From Pseudomonas sp. Irchel 3E13 (GTDB taxonomy: Bacteria > Pseudomonadota > Gammaproteobacteria > Pseudomonadales > Pseudomonadaceae), in the NCBI RefSeq assembly GCF_900187455.1, contig NZ_FYDX01000013.1, positions 62,001 through 126,000 on the forward strand: a stretch of 64,000 nt of DNA, read 5' to 3'. Under the pieces are notes generated by a model that ran no database searches, was not told the DNA's origin, and saw only the letters and a list, made by a program, of their open reading frames with translations. Position numbers and translations under genes: made by a program. Positions within the stretch are counted from its first letter, which is position 1; every line of letters starts with the position of its first letter. This document shows, in pieces, positions 42,942-52,304 of this stretch.

Positions 42942-44081
42942 TCAGCTAAGGACGGGGGTGTCCCAGAGATTGAGTTTCACGCCGATGCCCAGCTCGACCG
43001 CCTTGCGGTACACCACGGTGCCCCAGGCCAGGTCTTCGACCGGCATGCCGCCGACCGACATCAGGATGATCTCGTCATCGTTCAGGCGCCCCGGCGCGTC
43101 ACCGGCGATGATCTTGCCGATGTCTTCCAGTTGCTCGGGCCGCAGGCTGCCTTCGGCGATCATGTCCATGAAGCGCACGCCCACCAGCGGCACGCAGTTG
43201 TGCGCGGGCTTGGGCAACTCTTCGAACCAGGCGTTGTACATGCCGGTGTTGTCGAGCACCTTGCGCACATCGTCCTGCTCCATGCCGGCATCGATGCTGC
43301 ACGGTGCCGGCATCGCCAGGAACGCGCCCGGCTTGACCCATTCGCGGCGAACCAGCGGATAGGTGCTCGGGTCGCCGACTTCGCCGGTGCTGCAGTAGGT
43401 GATCAGGTCGGAGTCGCGCACCACGTCTTCCAGGGTGTCGACGATGCGGATGTTGGTGATCTGCGGGTAGGTTTCTTTGACCCAACTGATGAAGCTGTCG
43501 AGGCTGCGCTGGCCGCGGCCCTTGATCTTGATGGTGTCCACCAGCGGGCAGACGGCCATGAACGCGGCGACGGTGGTCTTGCCCATCACGCCGGGGCCGA
43601 GCAGACCGATGACTTTCGAGTCCTTGCGCGCCAGGTGACGGGCGCCGACCCCGGGAATCGCGCCGGTGCGGTAGGCCGAGAGCAGGTTGGCCGACATGTG
43701 TGCCAGCGGCGCGCCGGTATCGGCATCGTTGAGGGTGAACATCAGGATCGAGCGCGGCAGGCCTTTTTCGCGGTTGGCGATGTTGGAGCCATACCACTTG
43801 GCGCCGGCGGTGCGGAAATTGCCGCCGAGGTAGGCGGGCATGGCCATCATGCGGCGGTCGGCGGTGGGCTTGGGCATGTCCGGGAACGGCGAGGTTTCCG
43901 GGAAGGTGATCATCGCGCCATGGGAGTCGTTGTTCGGCCCGGCCATGCGGTAGTCGCCCTGGTACAGCAGCCCGAACATTTCTTCCATGGTGTCGACACA
44001 GGCCGGCATGTCGGTCACGCCAGCGCGGATCATGTCTTGTTCGGAAAGGTAGATGAAGTCGATTCTGGTGTCGGTGGTCAT
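42942..44081 (-). CDS. Ornithine cyclodeaminase/mu-crystallin family protein
   Basis: A 379-residue NAD(P)-binding protein. ATG 44081 (MTTDTRIDFIYLSEQDM) was chosen since upstream codons show no conserved sequence. The Rossmann motif is VIGLLGPGVMGKTTVAAF, after SANLLSAYRTGAIPGVGARHLARKD. Some close relatives are named tyramine oxidase subunit B in databases; whether that applies here is uncertain. It is first in a three-gene minus-strand cluster with RidA and a DadA-like oxidase, 33 bp before RidA, and probably reduces or deaminates the imine they generate. Confidence 0.85.
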   Translation of the reverse strand: MTTDTRIDFIYLSEQDMIRAGVTDMPACVDTMEEMFGLLYQGDYRMAGPNNDSHGAMITFPETSPFPDMPKPTADRRMMAMPAYLGGNFRTAGAKWYGSNIANREKGLPRSILMFTLNDADTGAPLAHMSANLLSAYRTGAIPGVGARHLARKDSKVIGLLGPGVMGKTTVAAFMAVCPLVDTIKIKGRGQRSLDSFISWVKETYPQITNIRIVDTLEDVVRDSDLITYCSTGEVGDPSTYPLVRREWVKPGAFLAMPAPCSIDAGMEQDDVRKVLDNTGMYNAWFEELPKPAHNCVPLVGVRFMDMIAEGSLRPEQLEDIGKIIAGDAPGRLNDDEIILMSVGGMPVEDLAWGTVVYRKAVELGIGVKLNLWDTPVLS

Positions 44082-44206
44082 TGTTGTCTCGAGGCGCTTC
44101 GGGTGGGCTTGTGCAAGGAAAAGCGGTCGGACAAGTTTTGCTAACGAGCGGTAGGCTGTCTTGAGCCTGAGCGCCAGAGGGTTTGACTGTGCGTGACATG
44201 GGCGCA

Positions 44207-44267
44207 TCGCGAGCAAGCTCGCTCCTACAGGTGGAGGATTGACGTGTAGGAGCGAGCTTGCTCGCGA
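44207..44267. repeat. REPIN-type inverted repeat doublet 2
   Basis: Arms at 44207-44230 and 44245-44267 are reverse complements over 23 nt with a 14-nt spacer and carry the same core as doublet 1. It sits in the 291-bp gap between the divergent ornithine-cyclodeaminase-like and MBL-fold genes. The rest of that gap shows no gene. Confidence 0.9.
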
Positions 44268-44372
44268 AGCGCCGCCAGATCAGGCATCAACCTCGCAGGA
44301 TCAGGCAATCCAGTCGGGCGGCGCGGCCCTATACTCGGGAGTGTTCCTACAGAGTGCTGAGGGTTCCCCGCC

Positions 44373-45461
44373 TTGAAACGTCATCCGCTGCTGCGTGCTC
44401 CCATCGCCGACCACGGGCATTCGCCCCAGTCCAGGGATGGGCGTTTCCACAACCTCACCCCGCGCCCGGCGAACATGCCTGAGCCCGATGCCAAGGTGCT
44501 GTGGAATTTCCTCTTCAACAAACCCGCCAACACTGTGCCGAAGGCCGCCGTGCCGGTGCGCCGCCTGACCCGGGCGGAACTGGACGCGGCGCCGGACGCC
44601 AGCCTTTATCGCCTCGGCCATTCCACGGTGTTGTTCAAGCTGCAAGGCGGCTGGTGGCTGACCGATCCGGTGTTCGGCAAGCGTGCGTCGCCGCTGCCTT
44701 TCGCCGGGCCCAAGCGGTTTCACCAACCACCGCTGAGCCTCGATGAACTGCCGCCGATCCGCGGCGTGATCCTGTCCCACGACCATTACGACCACCTCGA
44801 CCGCGCCACCATCAAGGCCCTGGCGCCGAAAGTGGAACTGTTCGTCATGCCGCTGGGCGTGGGCGACCGGCTGCTGGCCTGGGGCGTGCCGGCGGCGAAG
44901 GTGCGCCAGTTCGATTGGTGGCAGGGCATCGAGGTGGACGGCCTGCGCCTGACTGCGACGCCGGCCCAGCATTTTTCCGGGCGTGGCCTGCGCGACGGCA
45001 ACCGCACGCTGTGGTGCTCCTGGGTGATCGAGGCGCCGCACCTGCGCATGTTCTTCAGCGGCGACACCGGTTACTTCGACGGTTTCGCCGAGATCGGCCG
45101 GCGCTTCGGGCCGTTCGACCTCACCTTGATGGAAACCGGTGCCTATAACGAGCACTGGCCGTACGTGCACATGCACCCGCGCCAGACGGTGCAGGCCCAT
45201 GTCGATCTGGGCGGGCGCTGGCTGCTGCCGATTCACAACGGCACCTTCGACCTGTCGATGCACGCCTGGTACGAGCCGTTCGAAAGCGTACTGGAGTGGG
45301 CGGGCGAGCAGGGCGTCAGCGTGGCCACACCGAGCATGGGTGAACGCATCGACCTCCGTGCGCCGCAGACCGGCGAGCGCTGGTGGCGCGAGGTAGTGGA
45401 GCAGGAGCAGGGCGATGCGGGCAAAGGCCGGCAATGCCGCTGGCGTTTGCGCGGGGCGTAG
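44373..45461 (+). CDS. MBL-fold metallohydrolase (NAPE-PLD/UlaG-like)
   Basis: A 362-residue metallo-beta-lactamase-fold protein. Dinuclear-metal motif SHDHYDHLD (HxHxDH), downstream His in TPAQHFSG, metal-bridging Asp in FFSGDTGYFDGF and last His in LLPIHNGTFD. The arrangement resembles NAPE-hydrolysing phospholipase D and related bacterial lipid hydrolases. The start is TTG 44373 with GAGGG about 10 bases upstream; ATG 44475 is an alternative that would remove 34 residues. No hydrophobic signal was seen. It converges on the FetB gene, 6 bp apart. Confidence 0.87.
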   Translation: MKRHPLLRAPIADHGHSPQSRDGRFHNLTPRPANMPEPDAKVLWNFLFNKPANTVPKAAVPVRRLTRAELDAAPDASLYRLGHSTVLFKLQGGWWLTDPVFGKRASPLPFAGPKRFHQPPLSLDELPPIRGVILSHDHYDHLDRATIKALAPKVELFVMPLGVGDRLLAWGVPAAKVRQFDWWQGIEVDGLRLTATPAQHFSGRGLRDGNRTLWCSWVIEAPHLRMFFSGDTGYFDGFAEIGRRFGPFDLTLMETGAYNEHWPYVHMHPRQTVQAHVDLGGRWLLPIHNGTFDLSMHAWYEPFESVLEWAGEQGVSVATPSMGERIDLRAPQTGERWWREVVEQEQGDAGKGRQCRWRLRGA

Positions 45462-45467
45462 TGACGG

Positions 45468-46262
45468 CTACTTCCTTGGCGTGAGCCGGTGCGACATGAA
45501 CTGGTGCGCCGGGGAAAACAGCCGGTTGAAGGTCATCAGCACCGCGCACACGGTACCCAGCGCCGAGGCGGCAGCGATCAGGAACATGATTACGATCTGA
45601 TAGCGCACCGCTTCCGCCGGGCTTTGTCCGGCGAGGATCTGCCCGGTCATCATGCCGGGCAGGCTGACGATGCCGACCACTGTCATCTGGTTGAGGGTCG
45701 GCATCATTCCGGCTTTCACCGCCTGGACGGCGGCGGCCTGCGCCGCTTCCCATCGGGTTCCGCCCAGGGCCAGAACCATTTCCACCACGTCGCGACGGGC
45801 GCTCAGCTCCCGCGTCATGCGGTCGAGCCCCAATGAAACGGCGGTCAAGGTGTTGCCCAGCACCATCCCGAGGATCGGGATCGCGTACTGCGGTTCGTAC
45901 CAGGGCCGCACCCGCAACACCACGAACAGCCCCAGCGCGGTGACCAGCCAGGAACTGAGCCCCACGGCCACGACGCTGTCGGTCAGCAGTCCGGCATGCC
46001 GCTGTTTGCCGCGCCCGGCGGCGGAAATACCGGCAATCAGGGTCATGGCCAGCATCAGCGGCAGCACCACATACCAATGCGCGGACTGGAACACCCAGCC
46101 CAACACATAACCGATCGCCAGCAACTGCACGACGGTACGCACCGCTGCCAGGAGCAATTGCCGCTCCAGTTGCAGTTTCAGCAGCACGGACAGCAGGCCG
46201 TTGATCAGGATCAGCGCGGAGGCGATGCCCAGGTCGGTGTAGGAAAGTGTCTGGTAGTTCAT
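45468..46262 (-). CDS. fetB: FetB-type ABC transporter permease (UPF0014)
   Basis: A 264-residue membrane protein of the FetB/YbbM family with about seven membrane segments. Diagnostic stretches are RTVVQLLAIGYVLGWVF, YAIPILGMVLGNTLTAVSLGLDRM and LNQMTVVGIVSLPGMMTGQILAGQSPAEAVRYQIVIMFLIA. The E. coli FetAB pair protects against oxidative stress by exporting iron. Its start overlaps the ATPase stop by 4 bp, so the two subunits are translated together. Confidence 0.92.
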   Translation of the reverse strand: MNYQTLSYTDLGIASALILINGLLSVLLKLQLERQLLLAAVRTVVQLLAIGYVLGWVFQSAHWYVVLPLMLAMTLIAGISAAGRGKQRHAGLLTDSVVAVGLSSWLVTALGLFVVLRVRPWYEPQYAIPILGMVLGNTLTAVSLGLDRMTRELSARRDVVEMVLALGGTRWEAAQAAAVQAVKAGMMPTLNQMTVVGIVSLPGMMTGQILAGQSPAEAVRYQIVIMFLIAAASALGTVCAVLMTFNRLFSPAHQFMSHRLTPRK

Positions 46263-46969
46263 GCGGGCTTCTCGTTCAGCAATACGCCTTGATCCATGCT
46301 CAGCCAGCGGCTGCTCATGCGCCGGGCTTGCTCCTGATCATGGGTGACCCAGATGTAGCCGCAGGCTTCGGGGTGTTGCTCGAACCACTGCACCACCAGC
46401 GTTTCCACTGCGGCGGCCGATTGCGGATCGAGCGCCGAGGTGGGCTCGTCGAGCAGCAGGACCTGAGGCGCCAGCAACAATACCCGGACCAGCGCCACGA
46501 TCTGCGCTTCACCGCCAGACAGGTCGGCGGCCTGCTTGTCCAGAAAGCCGGCGTTCTTTCCCGCCTGCACCAACAGGCGTTCCGCGATGCCGATATCGAA
46601 GGTGCGTTCGCGCAACGCTTTCAACGTGAACGGGAAGCGCAGGTTGTCCGCGACAGTTCCTTCCACCAGCGCGGCACGTTGGGCCAGGTAACAGACCTGA
46701 GTGCGAAAACGCGGGATGTCCTGCGCCAGTACCGCCTGGTTCATCCAGGTGAGGCTGCCGTCGGCGGGCGCGTCCAGCAGCGCCAACGCTCTCAGCAACA
46801 GGCTTTTTCCCGAGCCGGAACTGCCGGTGATGACCACGCGTTCGCCTGCCCGCAGGGAGAAATCGACAGGGTTGAGCAGCGCCGCATGGGTTGTCGGGTC
46901 GACACGGCTGAGGCGCAGGGCTTCAAGCAGGATCGGCGCGGATCCCGGAGCGCAATGGGGTGGTGACAC
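46259..46969 (-). CDS. fetA: FetA-type ABC transporter ATP-binding protein
   Basis: A 236-residue ATPase: Walker A GSSGSGKSL, signature LSGGEAQIVAL (Ala where Arg/Gln is usual), Walker B VLLLDEPTSALD and switch His in WVTHDQEQA. It partners the FetB-type permease directly downstream. It lies just upstream of, and divergent from, an iron-starvation sigma/FecR/receptor set, so both sides of the intergenic region concern iron. Confidence 0.9.
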   Translation of the reverse strand: MSPPHCAPGSAPILLEALRLSRVDPTTHAALLNPVDFSLRAGERVVITGSSGSGKSLLLRALALLDAPADGSLTWMNQAVLAQDIPRFRTQVCYLAQRAALVEGTVADNLRFPFTLKALRERTFDIGIAERLLVQAGKNAGFLDKQAADLSGGEAQIVALVRVLLLAPQVLLLDEPTSALDPQSAAAVETLVVQWFEQHPEACGYIWVTHDQEQARRMSSRWLSMDQGVLLNEKPA

Positions 46970-47054
46970 AGGCGTTCCTCAGGTATCCGGCGGGTCATTC
47001 AGTTTGTCTTCAACACGGGCGATCTGTCGATTGCAGGCGGGGCGCGGTTAACTT

Positions 47055-47073
47055 AGCATTGCAAACCATTATC
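47055..47073. promoter_or_regulatory. Possible Fur box
   Basis: The 19-base site ending ACCATTATC matches the Fur consensus at 12 of 19 positions, with a perfect right half (CATTATC). It sits about 24 bp upstream of the ECF sigma start codon, where Fur control of FecI-type genes is usual. Confidence 0.5.
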
Positions 47074-47096
47074 ACTTACAACAATTGAAGCCTCCT

Positions 47097-47609
47097 ATGA
47101 GCGAAGTTGTGGTCGCCCCCAGCAATCACCTGCGAAATATCGAAGAGCTCTATAGCGGGCATCATGGATGGCTTTATGCCCGGTTGCACCGCAAGTTGGG
47201 TAATGCGCTGGATGCGGCCGATCTGGTGCAGGACACCTTCGCCCGGATCCTGGCGTCCAACGTCTCGGTGTTCGACGAGCCGCGGGCTTATCTGAGTTGT
47301 GTTGCCGGCGGCATTCTCGCCAACTGGTGCCAGCGAAAATCCCTGGAACGCGCCTATCTGGCCGCCCTGGCGCAGCTTCCGGCGCCCGAGGTGCCCTCTC
47401 CGGAGTCGCGCTTGCTGGTGCTGGAAACCCTGCATGAAATCGATGCCATGCTCGACACGCTGCCGCCACTGGTCAGACGCGCTTTCCTGCTGTCGCAACT
47501 GACCGGCATGAAATACGAAGCCATCGCCAGCGAACTCGGCGTGTCGCTGATTACCGTCAAGCGCTACATGAAACAGGCCTTCCTCAAGTGCCTGGCGCTG
47601 GTGAACTGA
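47097..47609 (+). CDS. ECF RNA polymerase sigma factor, FecI-type
   Basis: A 170-residue extracytoplasmic-function sigma factor. Region 2 is visible as LYARLHRKLGNALDAADLVQDTFARIL and region 4 as LPPLVRRAFLLSQLTGMKYEAIASELGVSLITVKRYMKQAFLKCL. ATG 47097 is preferred to a TTG four codons earlier. Its stop is adjacent to the FecR-type anti-sigma start, and both precede a receptor with an STN domain, the full cell-surface signalling trio. Confidence 0.92.
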   Translation: MSEVVVAPSNHLRNIEELYSGHHGWLYARLHRKLGNALDAADLVQDTFARILASNVSVFDEPRAYLSCVAGGILANWCQRKSLERAYLAALAQLPAPEVPSPESRLLVLETLHEIDAMLDTLPPLVRRAFLLSQLTGMKYEAIASELGVSLITVKRYMKQAFLKCLALVN

Positions 47610-48587
47610 ATGACCGAGACAGCCTCTGCAGCGCAGATCAGCCCGCAAGCACTGGAAGAAGCCGCCGAGTGGCTGATGTGCATGGGCGAAGGCGACGTCT
47701 CCGAGGCGGAGCAAGCCGCCTGGCGCGTCTGGCGCAGCAGCAGCCCGGACCGCGAGCGCGCCTGGCAACGGGCGGAGTTGCTGATGGGCAAGCTGGGCGG
47801 CCTGCCGCCGGCGCTGGCGATGTCTGCGCTGGATCGTCCGGGCAACCCGGGACGCCGCGCCGTCATCACCCGTCTGGCGATGTTCCTGGCACTGGCGCCG
47901 GCCAGTTGGCTGGGCTTCAACCTGAGCGAACGGCAGGGCTGGATGGCCGATTACCGTGTGGCCATCGGCGAGTGCCGGGAGATCATCCTGGTCGACGGCA
48001 CGCAGGTCTTTCTCAACACCGACTCGGCAATCGACGTGCGCTTCGATCCCGATCAGCGTCTCATCCGACTGGTTCGCGGCGAGATCCTGGTGCAGACGGC
48101 AGCGGACAGCGCGGTTCCGGCCCGGCCGTTGCGCGTCGCGACCAGCGAAGGCCGGATGCAGGCGCTGGGCACGCGGTTCTCGGTTCGCGAGCGGGCGGGG
48201 CGCACCTACCTGGCCGTGCTGGAAGGCGCGATCCGAGTGGAGGCGGGCAGCGCCGCCGTTGTTACGCCGCTGGTGGTCAGGGCTGGTGAAAAAACCGACT
48301 TCGACGCCCGCGCGACCGCACCGGTGAGCCGGGTGGACGAAACCGTCACGGCCTGGACCCAGGGCATGCTCCTGGCCGACAAGATGCGCCTGGAAGATTT
48401 CGCCGCGGAACTGGCGCGCTACGGCCGCGGCTTCGTGCGCTGCGACCCGGCGATTGCCGACCTGCTGGTGTCGGGCGCTTACCCGATCAATGACCGGCGT
48501 CGGACGTTGAACATGCTCGCAGCTACCTATTCGATTTCGGTGACGGAGCATATGAGCGGGTACTGGACTTTGTTGGCGGCACGTTGA
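47610..48587 (+). CDS. FecR-type anti-sigma regulator
   Basis: A 325-residue inner-membrane signalling protein. The cytoplasmic N-terminus (QALEEAAEWLMCMGEGDVSEAEQAAWRVWRSSSPDRERAWQRAE) is the anti-sigma domain, followed by a membrane segment near residues 88-106. The periplasmic FecR domain contains YRVAIGECREIILVDGTQVFLNTDSAIDVRF. It begins at the base after the sigma-factor stop codon. It should relay the occupied state of the receptor at 48762-51194 to the sigma factor. Confidence 0.92.
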   Translation: MTETASAAQISPQALEEAAEWLMCMGEGDVSEAEQAAWRVWRSSSPDRERAWQRAELLMGKLGGLPPALAMSALDRPGNPGRRAVITRLAMFLALAPASWLGFNLSERQGWMADYRVAIGECREIILVDGTQVFLNTDSAIDVRFDPDQRLIRLVRGEILVQTAADSAVPARPLRVATSEGRMQALGTRFSVRERAGRTYLAVLEGAIRVEAGSAAVVTPLVVRAGEKTDFDARATAPVSRVDETVTAWTQGMLLADKMRLEDFAAELARYGRGFVRCDPAIADLLVSGAYPINDRRRTLNMLAATYSISVTEHMSGYWTLLAAR

Positions 48588-48616
48588 GCATCGCGAAAAA
48601 GCCACGCGGTGTGAAC

Positions 48617-48661
48617 CTGTAGGAGCGAGCTCGCTCGCGAAAGGCGCCGAACCGTCGCGAA
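48617..48661 (+). repeat. Single REP palindrome plus REP-like arm
   Basis: A single REP unit (48617-48640, GAGCTCGCTCGCGA variant of the core) is followed directly by GGCGCCGAACCGTCGCGAA (48643-48661). The second part differs at one base from the arm at 5470-5488. It lies in the 174-bp gap between the FecR and receptor genes. Confidence 0.75.
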
Positions 48662-48761
48662 GGACGCCAATATTTTTTTGCTACGGCCTGATACTTTTTT
48701 CCGCCTCGGCTGGCAGAGGAAGTGAAACCACCTCTTTCCCAGTCAAAAGGATCTTCTTGTC

Positions 48762-51194
48762 ATGCCTGTTGCAAGTCGCCTCCGCGCCGAATGCACGTTA
48801 ACGATGGCCGTCCGTACCGCCCTGCTGAGTGTTGCCCTGGTCACGGCAAGCACCAGCGCCTGGGCGGCTACGTCCCAGCAACCGGACAGCGTGGCCAGCA
48901 AGGCCTACGACATTCCGGCCGGACCACTGGGCCGGGTGCTGTCCAGCTTCGCGGTGAAATCGGGGATGGCCTTGTCGTTCGAGCCCGCGCTGACGGAAGG
49001 ACTGCACAGCCCAGGCCTCACGGGTAGCTACTCGGCTGGCGAAGGCATTGCCCAACTACTGGCGGGCAGCGGCCTGGAGCTGGTGGAACTCGGTGATGGC
49101 AGCTTCATGCTGATCAAGCAGCCTGCGGCCGGCGACGGTGGACTCACACTCGCCGCAACCAGCGTCGATGCGTCGAGCCTGCGTCTCGGCGGCCTGCCCG
49201 AGGCCTTCGCCGGTGATCAGGTGGCCCGCGGCGGCCGGGTCGGGATGCTGGGCAACAAGGATGTGATGGACACGCCATTCAACGTCACCAGCTACACCGC
49301 CAAGACCCTTGCCGACCTGCAGACTGTAACCGTCGCCGACGCCCTGGAGCGTGATCCATCGGTTCGCTCCACCGGCCAGGCGGGCGGCATTGTCGACTCG
49401 TTCTTCATTCGCGGCTTCCCGGTGGGCGAGGGCAACCTTGGCGAACTGGCCTTCGACGGTGTCTATGGCGTGGCGCCCAATTACCGGGTGTTCACCGAGT
49501 ACGCCGAACGGATCGAGGTGCTCAAGGGGCCGGGCGCGCTGATGTATGGCATTTCACCCAACAGCGGCGTCGGCGGCGTGATCAATATCGTGCCGAAACG
49601 GGCGCTGGCCGAGGACCTGACGCGCTTTACCGCCAGCTACGCCGCCAACACCCAACTGGGCGGCCATATCGATGTCAGCCGTCGTTTCGGTGATGAGAAA
49701 CAGTGGGGCGTGCGCTTCAACGGCAGCATGGCCCAGGGCGACACGGCCATCGAAGACCAGCAGCGTGCGCTGGATATCGGCGCCATCGCCCTGGACTATC
49801 AAGGCGAACGGCTGCGTTTGAACCTGGATTTCCTCAGCCAGAAAGAGAAGTGGGACGCCTCATCGCGACCGTTCACGGTGGCGGCCGGCGTCAAGGTGCC
49901 GTCGGCGCCGAATGGCCGGACCAACCTGCCGCAGGACTGGGGCTGGTCCAACACCCGGGAGCAGTCCGCGCTGGTCGGCGGGGAATATGACCTGAGCGAT
50001 GCAGTGACGGTGTTCGCCCATGCTGGCGGCGGTCGAGCCGATGTCAAACGCATGTCCGACCAGGTGCCAAGGATCCTTAGCGAGGACGGCACTATCAGCA
50101 ATACGCCGGGCTACTACAAATTCAACGTCGATCGCTCGACCGTCGATGTCGGGATGCGCGCCTTGTTCGAAACGGGCCCGGTCAGCCATACCACCACCGT
50201 CATGGCCACCCGGTATCAGGATGAACTGCGCCGAGGCATCAACAACGGCACGGAAATCGTCTCGAACATCTACCACCCGGTGGATGTGCCCAGGCAATAC
50301 ATCGCCGCGCCGAAGGTTTTGCGGATTTCCGAGTCGGAGCTGTCCGGCGTTGCCGTCACCGATACCCTGTCTGTTCTCGACGACCGCCTGCAACTGACCC
50401 TGGGTGTGCGCCGGCAAGCCATCGAGTCACGCAACTACGCCGCCACCGGCGCGGTGACTTCCCGTTACGACGACAGCGCGACGACCCCGGTGGTGGGCCT
50501 TGTCGTCAAACCCTGGGAAAACGTTTCGTTCTACTACAACTACGTCGAAGGACTGAGCAAAGGCGACGTCGCGCCCGCCACTGCGGCCAACGCCGGGCAG
50601 GCGTTCGCGCCCTATGAGTCCAAGCAGCAGGAACTGGGCGTGAAGGTAGAGAAGGACTCCTTCATGGCCAGCCTGTCGGTGTTCCAGATCGAGAAACCCA
50701 GCGGCGAGCTGGGTGCGGGCAATGCGTTTTCGGTGCAGGCCGAACAGCGCAACCGTGGTGTCGAGCTGAGCCTGTTCGGCGAAGTGGCGCCGGGTACTCG
50801 TCTGCTTGGCGGCGTCACGTTGCTTGATGGCGAACTGACCGACTCGGCCACGGCCAGCAACCGTGGCAACGACCCTGTAGGCGTGCCCGATGTGCAGGCC
50901 AACATCTGGGCCGAATGGGACACCCCGGCAATTGAAGGCTTCACCCTGACGGGTGGCGCGATCTATACCGGCAGCCAGTACATCAACCAGGCCAACACCC
51001 AGGAACTGGACGCCTGGACCCGCGTCGACCTCGGCGCCCGCTACGCCACCCGCATCGAAGGCCGGCCCACTACCTTCCGCGCCACCGTGCAGAACGTCTT
51101 CGACCGGGAATACTGGTCGGGCGTAGCGTCCTATGGCGCGATCTCGCCGGGCTATCCGCGCACCCTGCAATTGTCGGCGACGATCGATTTCTGA
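48762..51194 (+). CDS. TonB-dependent siderophore receptor with STN signalling domain
   Basis: An 810-residue receptor. The signal peptide ends near STSAWA. The STN domain (about 46-115: YDIPAGPLGRVLSSFAVKSGMALSFEPALTEGLHSPGLTGSYSAGEGIAQLLAGSGLEL) talks to FecR. Then come the plug with ERIEVLKGPGALMYGISPNSGVGGVINIVPKRA and a barrel ending LQLSATIDF. This plug type is typical of ferric-siderophore receptors. It is induced presumably through the adjacent sigma/FecR pair. The siderophore is not identifiable. Confidence 0.93.
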   Translation: MPVASRLRAECTLTMAVRTALLSVALVTASTSAWAATSQQPDSVASKAYDIPAGPLGRVLSSFAVKSGMALSFEPALTEGLHSPGLTGSYSAGEGIAQLLAGSGLELVELGDGSFMLIKQPAAGDGGLTLAATSVDASSLRLGGLPEAFAGDQVARGGRVGMLGNKDVMDTPFNVTSYTAKTLADLQTVTVADALERDPSVRSTGQAGGIVDSFFIRGFPVGEGNLGELAFDGVYGVAPNYRVFTEYAERIEVLKGPGALMYGISPNSGVGGVINIVPKRALAEDLTRFTASYAANTQLGGHIDVSRRFGDEKQWGVRFNGSMAQGDTAIEDQQRALDIGAIALDYQGERLRLNLDFLSQKEKWDASSRPFTVAAGVKVPSAPNGRTNLPQDWGWSNTREQSALVGGEYDLSDAVTVFAHAGGGRADVKRMSDQVPRILSEDGTISNTPGYYKFNVDRSTVDVGMRALFETGPVSHTTTVMATRYQDELRRGINNGTEIVSNIYHPVDVPRQYIAAPKVLRISESELSGVAVTDTLSVLDDRLQLTLGVRRQAIESRNYAATGAVTSRYDDSATTPVVGLVVKPWENVSFYYNYVEGLSKGDVAPATAANAGQAFAPYESKQQELGVKVEKDSFMASLSVFQIEKPSGELGAGNAFSVQAEQRNRGVELSLFGEVAPGTRLLGGVTLLDGELTDSATASNRGNDPVGVPDVQANIWAEWDTPAIEGFTLTGGAIYTGSQYINQANTQELDAWTRVDLGARYATRIEGRPTTFRATVQNVFDREYWSGVASYGAISPGYPRTLQLSATIDF

Positions 51195-51242
51195 TACGTC
51201 GCAGCGCATCGCGCCGAGCCGGCGCGATGCGCCGCTACCGGA

Positions 51243-52133
51243 TTATTGCGGCCACTGTTCCAGCAGGATCGAGACGAACTTTTCCGCCGCCGGCGACAAC
51301 GACGCTCCTCGCCGATAGACCAGCCCCAAGGTGCGGTTGACCACCGGATCGCTCAGCGGAATGCTCACCAGCGTGGGGTGGTCTGCCGCCGGCATGGCCA
51401 GGCTCGGCATCGCCGAGACCCCAAGTCCTGCTTCCACCATGCCCAGCGATGTCGACAGGTGCTGCACCTCGTAGAACCATTGCGGGCGCCAGCTCAACCC
51501 CGACAAGGCGTGATCCAGCAGCATGCGGTTGCCGCTCAGGCGACCCACGCCGATCAGGCGGTAATCACTCAACTCGGACCAGGTGATGGAGGCGCGGCTG
51601 GCCAGTTCATGGTCGCGCCGGCATGCCAGCACGAACGGCTCGTTGACCAGCGGGACGAACTCGATGTCCGGATGCTGGCCACTCATCATATTGATGCCGA
51701 AGTCGGCTTCGCCGCGCAGCACCGCCTCCAGCCCTTCATTGGCACTGAGGTCGAGCAGGCGGATGCGGATTTTCGGGTAGCGCTCGTTGTACAGGCGAAT
51801 CACCGACGGCAGGAAATAGAACGCGGCCGTGGGAATGCAGGCGAGGGTGACCTGGCCGACCTGACGCTCGGCGAGTTCACGGATATTGAGAATCGAGTCG
51901 TCGAAATCATCCAGCAGGCGTCGCGCCTTGGGCAGGAAGTCCCGGCCCACGCTGGTCAGGCTGACTTTGCGCGTGGTGCGGTCGAGCAGGGCAGTGCCCA
52001 GCCCCTCTTCGAGCTTCTTGATGCGCCGGCTGAGGGCTGGCTGAGAAAGGTGTAGCGCGTCCGCTGCCTCGTGGAAGCTGCCCAGTTCGGCGATTTTCAC
52101 GAAAGATCGAATGTCCTGAAGCTCGTATTCCAT
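51243..52133 (-). CDS. LysR-family transcriptional regulator
   Basis: A 296-residue LysR regulator. N-terminal winged HTH: DIRSFVKIAELGSFHEAADALHLSQPALSRRIKKLEEGLGTALLDRTTRKVSLTSVG. The effector-binding domain follows. It is divergent from the PrpF/GalD-type isomerase gene with 171 bp between start codons, an arrangement expected for a regulator of the carboxylate module that also represses itself. Confidence 0.93.
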   Translation of the reverse strand: MEYELQDIRSFVKIAELGSFHEAADALHLSQPALSRRIKKLEEGLGTALLDRTTRKVSLTSVGRDFLPKARRLLDDFDDSILNIRELAERQVGQVTLACIPTAAFYFLPSVIRLYNERYPKIRIRLLDLSANEGLEAVLRGEADFGINMMSGQHPDIEFVPLVNEPFVLACRRDHELASRASITWSELSDYRLIGVGRLSGNRMLLDHALSGLSWRPQWFYEVQHLSTSLGMVEAGLGVSAMPSLAMPAADHPTLVSIPLSDPVVNRTLGLVYRRGASLSPAAEKFVSILLEQWPQ

Positions 52134-52304
52134 TAGGTTGCCTCAACGAAGAAAGGGCGTGCGGAGCGCGTGGCCCACCTTAATCAAATCATGCGCCAAT
52201 CGCAATAATCGCTCTGATCTTTGCATTTGAATGACTGTAACTTCCCTGACACTCTTGCTCCCAGAACATCAAACAACCTGATTGATTAGCAAGAGTTGGT
52301 AATC

